Assembly (NCBI RefSeq): GCF_016097555.1
Contig: NC_054708.1
Span: 26,551,572-26,615,571 of the forward strand
DNA from: Gigantopelta aegis
Taxonomy: Eukaryota; Mollusca; Gastropoda; Neomphalida; Peltospiridae
Direction: 5' to 3'
DNA: 64,000 bases
Shown: positions 53,031 to 63,660 of the stretch, piece by piece
Numbering within the stretch: the first letter of the stretch is position 1
Layout of the letters: every line of letters starts with the position of its first letter
The notes under the pieces: model-generated
What the model saw: only the letters and a program-made list of their open reading frames with translations
What the model was told of the DNA's origin: nothing
Databases searched by the model: none
Position numbers and translations under genes: made by a program

Positions 53031-55960
53031 TTAACCTGATCTTAGACCTTAGTTCATCTCTCCCATTTTATGAACTTGAATGTTAAGTGGGTAGATTTGT
53101 TTTCTTTGTATACATTAACCTATCTCTAACCTACCAGCCTCGGTGGTGTCGTAGTTAGGCCATCGGTCTACAGGCTAGTAGGTACTGGGTTCGGATCCCA
53201 GTCGAGGCATGGGATTTTTAATCCAGATACCGACTCCAAACCCTGAGAGTGCTCCGCAAGGCTCAATGGGTAGGTGTAAACCACTTGCACCGACCAGTGA
53301 TCCATAACTGGTTCAATAAAGGCCATGGTTTGTGCTATCCTGCCTGTGGGAGGCGCAAATAAAATATCCCTTGCTGCTAATCGGAAAGAGTAGCCCATGT
53401 AGTGGCGACAGCGCGTTTCCTCTCAAAATATGTGTGGTCCTTAACCATATGTCTGACGCCATATAACCGTAAATAAAATGTGTTGAGTGCGTCATTAAAT
53501 AAAACATTTCTTTCTTTCTATCTCTAACCTAAGTGCATTTCCTCTCCCATTGATTAACAACTTTAACAAGACATTAAATTGTTGTGTGTCAGCTAAAGTC
53601 ATTTTAAAAACTCAAATCCATCAACTGGAAATAGAATAATTTAAGTAACATTTAACAGTACACCCATTCATTTGCTGATCAAAAGTACCATAGTATAAAA
53701 GGAGTTCCATCTCAAAAAGCAATATTTTTGTCATATCTTGTCGTTGCCATAGTTTCTGAATTAATGTCACTTATTTTTATGGCTTATCTTACCAGCTTTC
53801 TGATTGGTGGAAAAACCTGGCTTACTTGGAGGTTAGATCGCCCGTACCTATTAACTCGAATCCTGGCGTGATCTTTCCCAGACAAAATTATTCGGGCACT
53901 GACAGCATGATCACGTGAGTATGTTAGTATAGCTAACCTAAAGCTGTATTAAGTGTGCTCTTCTGGGCTCGGTTTTTCTGTCTTATCTGTTCAGTACAGG
54001 AGTTTCAAGGTTGAGGTGTTGAGTTAACTATTCACTGCTAGGTTTCTTCCCTCTACTGGGGGCTGGACATAGCCCAGTGGTAAAGCGTTTGCTTGATGCG
54101 AGGTCTAGGATTGATCCTCGTTGTCGGATCCATTGGGCTATTTCTCGTTCCAGCCAGTGCTCCACAGCTGGTGTAACAAAGGCCGTGGTATATACTATCC
54201 TGTCTGTGGGATGGTGCATATAAAAGATCCCTTGCTACTAATCGAAAAGAGTAGTCCATACAGTGGTGACAGAAGATTTCCTCTCTCAATATCTGTGTGG
54301 TCCTTAACCATATGTCTGATTCCATATATCTGTAAATAAAATGTGTTCAGTGTGTCGTTAAATAAAACATTTCCTTCCTTCCTTCTTCCCTCTACTATAC
54401 ATTATGTTGACATAGTCTGCTTGAAAGTGGTTCGTAACATCAAAAGAGTTAAACACAAAATGAAGTATTTCAGTCCATGTCCGTGTGCAGCATTATGCAT
54501 AACCAACTTAATGGGAAGTGGGGCCAAATTCAGTTATTCCCAGTTCTCCTATAGGGAGTCCAAAATATAGGACTCGAGGGTCAAACTTGACCCGGACCAG
54601 AGTACCCGGCACTTATACCAGATGATGATCAGACTAAGGAATATAGTAAAATAGCATTATGCATCTTAATTCCATCGCTGAACATGGATGCCTAATCATG
54701 CCATTGTATTGCATTTAGAAACCGGTTGATATGTTCAGTGTTGTGAAGGATGGACGGCCAGTTTGAAAATAGGAACTAGTGCATTATCATATAATTATTG
54801 TGTAACATATATCGTTGATTATCTACTACTGAAATTATTGTCCTACATTGTCCATTGTATTATAGGTGATTATTATATTCCACCTTGTACGGGTACTCGA
54901 GTCTTCTCAACGGACTCGAGTCTTACTAGACTCGACCAGTGCCCGAGTACTCGTGGAGACCCTATTCCCCTACTGACTTTACTGTCATCTAACTTCATTT
55001 TTAGAATGATTATATATTTGATAAAGTAACCAGAATTGAATCATCTACAACAGTGAAATGTTCTGGAAGGTGAGGAGAGGCATACCACTTCCCTGCGCCC
55101 TCCCAATAGTGTGCATCTTTTGTTATACATATTAATAATTATTTACATTTCACCCACCACTGATACCTCTAGGGTCTCTACGAGTCCAAAATATTGGACT
55201 CGAGCACTCGAGAGTCAAACACAACCCGGACCAGAGTACCCAACACTTCCACAAGATAATTATGAGACTAAGGAATAAAGTAAAATAACATTATATATCT
55301 TAACTCCAGCGCTGAACATCGATACCAAACGATGCGCCAGTGTAGTGAAATGATGTGTTTGTATTTTTCAGGTATGCAGCTAAGATTGTGTCTGGTGCAC
55401 TTGACTATAAAAAAATGATTGATAGGTAAATACATGTTTATCTAAAAACATCAATGTAATAGCAGGTTATTTTGTAAATGTGAAATATTTGAGACTTTGA
55501 CATATGTTATCTAATATTTTTTATGTACTTTTATTGTACACCCAATTACCAAGGTAATTTTTGTGCTGGAGTTTCATTAAATATTAATTCATTCTTGACT
55601 AATATTCTTGTTAATATTCCTGTTAATATTCTTGTTTTTGCTGTATATTGTTTCAAAGTCTGTTAAAGGTGAGTATATTAAATTAATCTGTATTTTTAAG
55701 GCAATTATGAGATGTCAGTGTTGTTTTTGATACAGAGCCTCAGAGGAGCTGTAAAAGTGTGTATTACGAGTACAACAAAGTTGTTTTTCAGTGGGGATCT
55801 GCCAGTGGAGCAACTTGGTGGAAAACCCCTGTGTATGATGCAGTATTACCAAATTCTTAATGGCTGCCGAATTCCAGGCGAGAAGATCGATTCCCATGTG
55901 TGTTTTCCTCCCACATCAGAGAACCCACCACGTCATATTATAGTCATACACAATAACCAG
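51263..55960 (+). CDS. CRAT: carnitine O-acetyltransferase, N-terminal third (runs off the window)
   Basis: Catalyses reversible transfer of acetyl groups between CoA and carnitine in mitochondria and peroxisomes. Coding exons: 51263-51418, 52604-52684, 53796-53914, 55372-55425 and 55792-55960; all GT-AG with consistent phase, 579 nt or 193 codons of the usual ~620. Motifs in order: [75 protein letters not shown] and [20 protein letters not shown], then CRIPGEK and [22 protein letters not shown] points to CRAT rather than CPT1/2. The catalytic histidine lies further downstream, outside the window. It is divergent from PTPA. Confidence 0.93.
51597..52212. repeat. 43/38-bp minisatellite, 15 copies
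   Basis: Unit TGATAAAATAGGCCTATAAT/AGGCTATATTGTTTCATC with or without AAGTC. The first eight copies carry AAGTC (43 bp), most later ones lack it (38 bp), and the last two carry AAGCC and TAGTC. The unit holds the palindromes AGGCCT and AATAGGCCTAT. Confidence 0.92.
52237..52580 (+). repeat. SINE, alpha head with delta tail
   Basis: GGGTGGGATGTAGCCAAGTG, GGTCTGGGATCAATCCCTGT, GTGCATATAAAAGATCCCTT, an internal (TA)n at 52454-52491, then AACATCCAATAGGCTATGAT and GTCGTTAAACAAAACAATTT. Confidence 0.8.
52604..52684 (+). CDS. CRAT: CRAT exon 3
   Basis: [27 protein letters not shown]; 27 codons, phase 0. Acceptor TAATTTCAG, donor TGG|GTAGAT. Confidence 0.92.
52741..52784. repeat. (TA)n
   Basis: About 21 TA units in CRAT intron 3. 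Confidence 0.9.
52936..53028. repeat. (TA)n, long
   Basis: About 46 TA units. The sequence between this and the previous tract contains CCTGTTGGGTCGAACTCGGA and, inverted, CCAACGGGATTCAACTA, so the two tracts flank a small MITE-like core. Confidence 0.85.
53132..53516 (+). repeat. SINE, beta type, full length
   Basis: CCAGCCTCGGTGGTGTCGTA, GGTACTGGGTTCGGATCCCA, GAGGCATGGGATTTTTAATC and GTCATTAAATAAAACATTTC. TCTAACCT occurs on both sides (near 53123 and 53522), a possible target duplication. Confidence 0.85.
53796..53914 (+). CDS. CRAT: CRAT exon 4
   Basis: [39 protein letters not shown]. Acceptor TCTTACCAG, donor ATCAC|GTGAGT. Confidence 0.93.
54058..54386 (+). repeat. SINE, alpha type, full length
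   Basis: GGGCTGGACATAGCCCAGTG, TCCAGCCAGTGCTCCACAGC, AAAAGATCCCTTGCTACTAA, GTCGTTAAATAAAACATTTC and (CTTC)n. Confidence 0.85.
54540..54966 (+). mobile_element. MITE-like repeat with ACTCGAGT-rich ends, copy 2
   Basis: TATAGGGAGTCCAAAATATA, GACTCGAGGGTCAAACTTGA, CCCGGACCAGAGTACCCGGC, and at the right GCCCGAGTACTCGTGGAGAC followed by CCTA. The ends pair roughly as AGGGTCTCCACGAGT-type inverted repeats; counterpart at 37914-38330. Confidence 0.6.
55165..55340 (+). mobile_element. MITE-like repeat with ACTCGAGT-rich ends, truncated copy
   Basis: TAGGGTCTCTACGAGTCCAA, GACTCGAGCACTCGAGAGTC and CCCGGACCAGAGTACCCAAC, ending near GCTGAACATCGATACC. It lies just 5' of a CRAT exon. Confidence 0.6.
55372..55425 (+). 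CDS. CRAT: CRAT exon 5
   Basis: [17 protein letters not shown]. Acceptor TATTTTTCAG, donor GATAG|GTAAAT. Short exon of 54 bp. Confidence 0.9.
55792..55960 (+). CDS. CRAT: CRAT exon 6
   Basis: [56 protein letters not shown]. Acceptor TGTTTTTCAG, donor CCAG|GTGGGT, phase 0. The following exon was not found before the right edge. Confidence 0.94.
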
Positions 55961-56041
55961 GTGGGTTTTATTTTAAAGGTTTTATGGCTCTTATAGGTGT
56001 GGGTGTAGCTACCCTCTAATTATTTTTATCATATCTAAGAC

Positions 56042-56412
56042 TATATCACAACCCTTACAACTGTCCACGGCAATTGGCACTGCCATGGAGATTGCCGGGG
56101 AGTTTTTAATACTCCGCGGCAATTGGCACTGCCATGGAGATTGCTGGGGAGTTTTTTATACTCCGCGGCAATTGGCACTGCCATGGAGATTGCTGGGGAG
56201 TTTTTAATACTCCGCGGCAATTGGCACTGCCATGGAGATTGCCGGGGAGTTTTTAATACTCCGCGGCAATTGGCACTGCCATGGAGATTGCTGGGGAGTT
56301 TTTAATACTCCGCGGCACATTTTTGCCTTGAAATATATTAAGGGTTTTTTAAAATGGCATTTTAGTTTTTTTTTGCCGTGGACATTTTCTTAATTGCAGG
56401 GGTTGTATCATA
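56042..56412. mobile_element. MITE with 49-bp tandem core
   Basis: Inverted ends TATCACAACCCTTACAACTG / TCCACGGCAA on the left and TTGCCGTGGACA ... GGGGTTGTATCATA on the right. The interior is an array of about five 49-bp units. Confidence 0.65.
56066..56315 (+). repeat. 49-bp tandem repeat, five copies
   Basis: Unit CGGCAATTGGCACTGCCATG/GAGATTGCTGGGGAGTTTTT/AATACTCCG, with a C/T variant at one site (GCCGGGG/GCTGGGG). It yields a short repetitive spurious frame. Confidence 0.9.
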
Positions 56413-56852
56413 AATCAGTTCTCATTGCCACACCCCCCAAACGGTTACAAACATTTGAGGCAGTCTATATGCAGTGTATTCATTTGAGTACACTATTGTT
56501 TCTAGCAAACTTAAAATTTTAAAATCATTTTAAACTGGGTTTACAAAATTTATTATTTTGATACAGAAATTTACAATTAAGCTTGAAGGTCACAAAACAT
56601 TGTTCTCAGGATATGTAATTTAGGTGCTTTATGCACCCAGTAGGGAGCACATATTTGGGAAATCTGGCTACATGCCATAAGACTGGTAACTGGTATGTAG
56701 TTGAAAATGGTAAACAAAAAACATTTCTCTTCAGCATCACCTGTCCTCAAACTAGTGCTCAAACTCATACCTAAGGTTAGCAGTCTGGTTCGAAGATCCC
56801 AGCAGTCAATAGGATGGCCTAAAATTCTTCTGTGCACCCCTTCCTGTTCCAG

Positions 56853-57180
56853 CAGGTTGTAGCCCAGTGGTAAAGCGTTGGCTTGATGCACAGTCGGTTT
56901 GGGATCAATCCCCGTCGGTGGGCCCATTGGGCTATTTCTCGTTCCAGCCAGTGCACCACGACTGGTATATCAAAGGCCGTGGTATGTGTTATCCTGTCTG
57001 TGGGACGGTGCATATAACAAATTCCTTGCTGGTAATGAAAAGGAGTAGCCCATGAAGTGGCGACAGCAGGTTTTCTCTCTCAATATCTGTGTGTTCCTTA
57101 ACCATATGTCTGACGCCATATAACCATAAATAAAATGTGTTGAGTGCATTGTTAAATAAAACATTTCCTTCCTACTTTCC
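56853..57180 (+). repeat. SINE, alpha type, with target duplication
   Basis: GTTGTAGCCCAGTGGTAAAG, GGTTTGGGATCAATCCCCGT, CATTGTTAAATAAAACATTT. CCCTTCCTGTT occurs just before (about 56837) and just after (about 57178), an 11-bp duplication of DIRS terminal sequence. Confidence 0.85.
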
Positions 57181-58642
57181 CTTCCTGTTACGGTCAAGTG
57201 ACTGTAACTTCCTTCTTTTTCCTTCGTTCTTGTGGTTCAGACGTCTGTCCTTTCGCTCTGTCTTAATCTGAGTCCATCTGTTGTTTTCACTTGGTTTATT
57301 TGGGAATACATTTCTACATGTTGTTACATTATTGTTGTACATTTATTTTGGTTTTAATCACTTTCTTTAAAGTATTTCCAAATTTATTAATTGTCGTGCT
57401 TGCTGGTCAACAATCTTCAGTCGCCCTTTTTTAAAATGGTGGCTCTTTGTTTGCCGGAATTGTACAGACTCATGTTGTTTTCTTTATCATTACAGATTAG
57501 TTAACAATGTCAGATGTTAGTACTTCTCAAGTTGTGCTGTCTTGACTCAAATGCAAGAAATTCATGACCGTGTCGACCCCCATGAACTCTTGTCTGGGCT
57601 GTCGATTGCTGTGCGACATAGATAGGAGATGTGTTCATTCCCTGTCTTGGAACTGACAGAGTTCAATGTGTATCTCCAAGTCCTAGCCCAGCGGGCTAAG
57701 CAGGCCAAGTCTGATGGCTCCAGCTCCTGCCATGCAACCTTCCATCATTGATTCCATATCCAAGATATTGAAGATACTACTGAGTATGCTTCAAGAGACC
57801 TTTACGGCAATGAATGCCGCCGCGGTCACCAGTCCATGAACTTCGAGCAGCTACGGTTACTTCTGCAGACCAGCAACCATGTATGGCTTCCGTCATGGCG
57901 CTTGCTGCAACCGGGCCTGCAGGTAATATGAACCCATGCCCATGGGAATCCTGCAACTACATCAAGACGATCATCACACTCATCTCAAGAGAAGAGCCGA
58001 CCACAGCTTTCACAAGTCATTCGACGTAGAGACACTAGATCTACAGTCTAGATCAAGCTTTATGGGTAGCTGATGGATCCTGATGAAACAGTACACATTC
58101 TGGAATTCGTCATAGGTTTTCGCTTGCTGTCATTGGTTCGAAGTTGCAAGCATTACGGTTTAGGGTTGAAGACAGTACATTGGACCGGTCAACTGTTGGC
58201 ACTGGTTTGGGATCCCATGAAGTGTACTTTGGACCGTTCCAACTGTTCATCTGTTGGTTGGTGAATTTACCAAGATATCTGGTGGGTTGATCATTACATC
58301 GGTTGGTGCCGGAAGTCTGCAAATCAATCACCACTTCTGCTAGGTTCGTTGAGATTTATTATGCAGACAGCTGTCTCCTGGAAATTTCAATGGATCGGTA
58401 CTTGGCGGCCAGTGACTATCATCCAGTTGATGTCACACAGCTCAGTTGTTACTACAGTCTATTGTAGATTGTCAACCCACCACCAGCATTCATGTACGAT
58501 GCAGGGAAGATAGTCTTTTTGCTGCTTGCTTAGCATCGGGTGTTGGGACCGTCTTGGACTCCAGCCGTATGGTATTTGCATTGTTTATCATCAGTGTATA
58601 TCGGGAATATAGCATTGTGGCCTGCTCTGCCTTAGGTGGCTC

Positions 58643-59250
58643 TTGGCTGTTTACCAGGATCACTGCTCCAATGTCCCGGTTCCTGCATTGCTGAACGACT
58701 GTTTCACAAAGTGCCAGAAAAAGACGAAGTTAGCTGTTCATGACAACTTCTTACTTCAGTTCTATGCGACTATCAAGGTAGCCACAGACAACGTGTCAGC
58801 CACAGAGTGCATCAATCGGCAGGGCGGAACACATTCCAGCAGTCTGTTCAAGTTGGTAAACACCATTCCACTGCAGCTACGAGCCTGTCACATTCCAGCA
58901 GTTTCGAACGTCCTGGCAGATATATTGTCCTGACCGTCCTCTCCACAAGTCAGAGTGGATGCTTAACCCATGGGTGTGCCAAAGGCTTTGGACACCAAAT
59001 CTTGACCTGTTCGTGACACGCTTCAATTGTCAGCTTCAGGTGTATGTTTTACTGGTTCCAGATCCGGAAGCTCTTGATCTGGATGCATTGGCCATCAGTT
59101 GGGATGGTTATGCTTTCCCTCCATCAGTGCTGCTTCCCAGAGTGATCCAGCAGTTTCAAGAGTTTTATTGTCGACCACTCATCACTCCATTGTGACCAGG
59201 CAGAGTCTGGTTTCCCGACCTCATATGTCTCGCGGATCCAGATCCTCCTA
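58643..59250 (+). pseudogene. DIRS RNase H and downstream region
   Basis: First frame (to 58933): KVATDNVSATECINRQGGTH, SSSLFKL and ACHIPAVSNVLADILS, i.e. the DN..GGT.S and HIP..N..AD.LS blocks of DIRS/gypsy-type RNase H. After a shift (near 58935) comes LHKSEWMLNPWV, then DLFVTRFN, PDPEALDLDALAISWDGYAF and PPSVLLPRVIQQF to a TGA at 59195, and then WFPDL. This order is typical of DIRS elements. Broken, so inactive. Confidence 0.75.
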
Positions 59251-60055
59251 TAGTCCAGAGGATATGTGAATGAATTGTGCACTTTTTGATAAAAGCATGG
59301 AACTTGGTACACACATACTACACATCATGGATATTAGTTTTAAGACTGGAGGCATTCTCAATACCATCTGTGTTGGCAATGGCGGCCATTTTCCAAAATG
59401 GCCACCATGACAATTTCCCCACATAAAGGCATGGGAAAAATAACCCCAAATAATATTTTATTGTCATTCTATGTTTAACTGTTTCCATGAATAAACATCT
59501 AGACTTAAAAACTAAATAGGAAATTGACCTTAGATGACCTTTAGAGATCATTTCAAGGTCATAACTGTAACAATTTATCAATTCTTAATGAAGCTCTATT
59601 AAAATTGTTAATGGTTGTTTCCCACCAAATGTGTTTTTTAAAATTAATTTTTTGTTTTGAAATGTGCATATATTTTATACCTTAAATACAAATCCATAAA
59701 ACAGTATAATAAAATAATTAATTTACTAATAAAAAGTATTAACTTTATTAGACCAAAAGATCACGTAATGTGTTATTGGGTACAGTAGTGCCGTAGATAG
59801 TGTCATGCTCTGACTGACTCTGTCTACAAATAATTCTTTGAAGGTGAAGAATTGGCTGCTGTTTTGGTGACTTCTTGAAGTAGATTTTTATGTTTTCTCT
59901 TTATTTTTATCATGCCATGGAAAAACTATAAAGTATGCTCAGTACTAGGACATAACAGTTTTGATATTCTGGAGTTACATGTAATTATTCATAAATTATA
60001 TATGGGATCGATTAATTTGTAGTTAACTGCCACAGATAAAAATGCAATTTAAAAT

Positions 60056-60320
60056 GAATGCAATATCATACTTACAACTACTATTATACACCATTAATGG
60101 TTCATATATTACTTTTCTTTTATCAAAGTCTGTGTTAATGTGAATATTAGGCAAAGGGAATCTTGCTACAAATAAAAATTTAATTTCAAATTAATGCAAT
60201 ATGATACTACATGTACTATTATACACCATTATACACCATTAAAATGAGTGCAATATCATACTTACAACTACTATTATACACCATTAATGGTTCATATATT
60301 ACTTTTCTTTTATCAAAAGT
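60056..60320. repeat. direct repeats in the long-TIR element
   Basis: GCAATATCATACTTACAACT, ACTATTATACACCATTAATG and GTTCATATATTACTTTTCTT occur at about 60060 and again at about 60250, with a degraded copy between. Confidence 0.75.
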
Positions 60321-60854
60321 CTGTGTTAATGTGAATATTAGGTAAAGCGAATCTTGCATAAATTTCCCATTAATCACTCACCACACTAAATTTTTTTGTG
60401 TTACTGTGCTTGTATGCATCTGCAGCGTCCTCTGCAGCTGTGCTAATGTTATCCATATCACTTACCACTCAGCAGTCCTTTCGTACGATGCCAAGGTATG
60501 ATTGGCATCCCACACGAAGAACATGTTTTTGGATTAGTCCCAGGGCTTGCTCTGGGCTATTAGAAAGTTTTGCCAAATTATCTAAAAAATGCAACACCTA
60601 TAGCTATTTTCCAACAAAAAAATAAATTATCATACAATTTGTTTTCGCCAGATTAAAATAAAATTTGCCAACTGTTCTTAAAATTTGCAATTGGCGAATT
60701 TGGCAAGTGGCAGAGTTAGCCCTGAGTCCATTCTGTGTTAATAGAATAGTGTCTATTCCTAATGCCTTTTCATGTGGACATAACATTTCTGGCTCTTGTT
60801 ACACTATCCTCTGTTCTTCCTGTCATCTATTACCTCTTAAGTAGTCAGAAAAAA

Positions 60855-61199
60855 GGGGCGGGACATAGCACAGTGGTAAAGTGCCCGCTCAATGCGTGGT
60901 CGGTCTGGGATCGATCCCCGTTGGTGGGCCCATTGGGCTATTTCTCACTCAACCCAGTGCACCACGACTGGTATATCAAAGGCCGACTGGTATATCAAAG
61001 GCCGTGGTATGTACTACCCTGTCTGTGGGATGGTGCATATAAAAGATCCCTTGCTGCTAATCGAATAGAGTAGCCCATGAAGTGGCGACAACAGGTTTTC
61101 TCTCTCAATCTGTGTGGTCTTTAACCATATGTCTGACGCCATATAACCATAAATAAAATGTGTTGATTGCGTCCTGAAATAAAAACATTACCTTCCTTA
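60855..61199 (+). repeat. SINE, alpha type, with internal duplication
   Basis: GGGGCGGGACATAGCACAGT, GGTCTGGGATCGATCCCCGT and the tail AAATAAAAACATTACCTTCC. CGACTGGTATATCAAAGGC is tandemly repeated (about 60964-61004), which is unique to this copy. Confidence 0.85.
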
Positions 61200-61629
61200 G
61201 TCAAAAAAAAATATCACCTATGCTGCACACAACTATTATCTGCAGTAACCATTGTATTTCACTAATCTGTTATACTGCTGTTACCCAAATAGTGTTAAAA
61301 ATGTCACATTTAAAAGTAAAAATAATGCTCTAATGGGAAAATAAAAAAGTCGACCTCAAAATGTGAGGCAGTCAAAACCAATCAATTAAATTCATCAGTA
61401 TTTCGAAAGAGTCATTTTCTGATCTCACTTAAATCTGAAGGCATTGATTTTTTTAAAAATATTAATTATTTACAAATATTAATTTTTAATGATGAAGAAT
61501 TAAAATTATGAATACATAACCAATTTTGGGGTGATTAGTATACAGAGCAAGTCTTTTTTTTTAAACTTCCAGATTTCTGACTGGCACAATTAGATCATAA
61601 TTTATTAATTCTTGATGTTAGGCTTAGTG

Positions 61630-61634
61630 TACAA

Positions 61635-61682
<48 letters not shown>

Positions 61683-61690
61683 TATATTTT
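61630..61690. repeat. (TG)n-(TA)n microsatellite
   Basis: Six TG units followed by about 15 TA units. Confidence 0.85.
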
Positions 61691-62630
61691 ATCAGCTCTC
61701 ATAAAGGGCACATGATTTCGCATTCATGTCATACATCCTTGCAGTTTCAAGTGATAAATTCAGGATAATGACGGATTACTTGGGAGGTCTTGAATGTGAT
61801 CACAAAATCTTAGCTGGACCCAAAATCCGAGGGATCAACCTTTTTAATCACCTTAAACTGAGTTATTCAATGGCCTAATTAGGTATTAAAAATTAAAATA
61901 ATGTACATAAGAATAATGTATACAAAATGTAATTGAAGACAACCATTTTGGATTATGACATCACTGGTCCAAGTGGGGCGTTGTATGGTTAGCCCTATAT
62001 TAACTTTCCTGATGCACATGGTGACCAAAAAACATAACAAGCAATGATATTTCTACAGACACACATATATCCATACTCAATGAACTATGAAAAAGTACCG
62101 ACATGTGCGATGGCAGTTATGCCTTTTGGCATTAATAAACTTATACACAATGGGTACATTAAATCTACACACATCTGTCTACATCTGTTAGGGTAACCTA
62201 ATAATAGATAAATTGTTTTCTAAGATAAATATTGTTTTATACATTACTCACTTTAAAGGTAATCGATTAAATGTTATTTTGCAGGTCGACTTTTTATGGT
62301 TTTGAAGCTACAATTACCCCTAAATATCACAGTGGCCACCAAATATTAGTTTTGATATCCTTCTTGTAGCCTAAAGAATACATTTTGAGGGCATATGTAA
62401 TCTTAAAATGGCTCAAAATAGTATTCTGGGCTAATTTGTACGTCATAATATTAAGAAATATCCACAGTGGCCATCTTGGAAAATGGCCACCATAGCCACC
62501 ACAGGGCATATTGAGAATGCCTCCAATCTTTAAAATGTTCTCTATGATGTCTATGATGTGTGTGCCAAGTTTCATGCTTTTATCAAAAAGTGCATAATCT
62601 GGTCATTTTGCTCCACATATCCTCTGGACT

Positions 62631-63660
62631 ACTACATTGTAGCACTAACCGATTGGGATCGTCTCTTGCTTCATCCGACATCGAGACTGCATCATCCACG
62701 CTTGTTCCAGCTACACGCGTGGACTTTATCTCTGAGGGTTTGAAGAAGACAGGGTTCTCTTCCAAGACCATGACGGTGATACTGAAGGCACATCAGACAT
62801 CCACTGCTGCTGCATATGTCTGTTGGCTTTGCTTTCACCGATGGTGCATACGACAGAAGCTGAGACCTCAGACTGTTCGTGTGGAGAAGTTAGCAGAGTT
62901 TTTGCTGTATCTCCGGTCCACTTTGAAACTCAAGGGTTCTACCATAGCTGGCTAAGTCTCGGTCATTGCAACAGTTCGTGACTCAGCCAACTGATTCCAA
63001 ATTGGCAGCAGTTTTTGAGATGTACACTATGATAAAGGGTTTAAAGCATGAAGACCAGGTTCAACATTTTCGTCTACCAAAATGGGACCTGAATCTGTTC
63101 TGAGGGCCGTGTCCAAAGCACCTTACGAGCCCATAGTGGAGGCGTCCTTAGATGTTTTGACAAGGAAGATAGTGTTCCTGCTTGGCGTTGCTATGGTGGC
63201 CAGAATGTCAGACATCCATGCACTGGACGTGGACATGGTGCGGTTCCACAGAGACGATACATCCATCACACTGGGTCCGCATGATGTACAGGACTTGTCT
63301 TTATATCCTGTACGAGCCCTCAAGCACTACATCAAGAGAACAAAGCCTTTCCACAAGCATTGAAAGTGACTGTTCCTTTCATGCAACCAGAACCACATCA
63401 CTAAGAACACAGTGTTTACCTGGATTCAGTCTACAATTCTGTGCTCTTACCAAGCTGAGGGATTGCTTCCACCGTCAGCATCTAACCCGCATGAACTACA
63501 TGCACTTGCCACCATGATGTCGCTGCACTGCAATACACCTATTAACAGTATTTTAACAGGGTGTGTTGGGAAGTTACTTCTCCATCTACTATCTGCAAGA
63601 TGTATCTACCGAAGATGTTGATGGATTCCATCATCTGGGTCCTGTGGTCGCAGCACATGC
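62631..63660 (+). pseudogene. DIRS tyrosine recombinase relic
   Basis: The N-terminal domain reads LKKTGFSSKTMTVILKAHQT, STAAAYVCWLCFHRWC and VEKLAEFLLYLRSTLKLKGS TIAG, then a stop at 62953. The catalytic domain resumes with KIVFLLGVAMVARMSDIHAL (candidate first catalytic Arg in ARMSDIHAL) and [16 protein letters not shown], with a stop at 63361. The distal part (to 63660) holds HELHALA, where DIRS-type recombinases have H-x-x-R, and YYLQDVST with the C-terminal Tyr block, in shifted frames. Missing blocks and shifts show it is inactive. Confidence 0.75.

Larger units (their letters stand above)
59251..62630. mobile_element. 3.4-kb long-TIR element inserted in the DIRS relic
   Basis: Inverted ends start TAGTCCAGAGGATATGTG on both sides, then TGCACTTTTTGATAAAAGCA, CTTGG.ACACACAT, TGGAGGCATTCTCAAT and GGCCATTTTCCAAAATGGCC-like sequence (about 160 bp each arm). 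CTA on both flanks may be a 3-bp target duplication. The interior is AT-rich, carries one alpha SINE and shows no transposase. Confidence 0.7.

Noticed and set aside
56123..56305. Repetitive small protein
   Set aside because: Purely the 49-bp tandem repeat read in frame; no conserved start or context.
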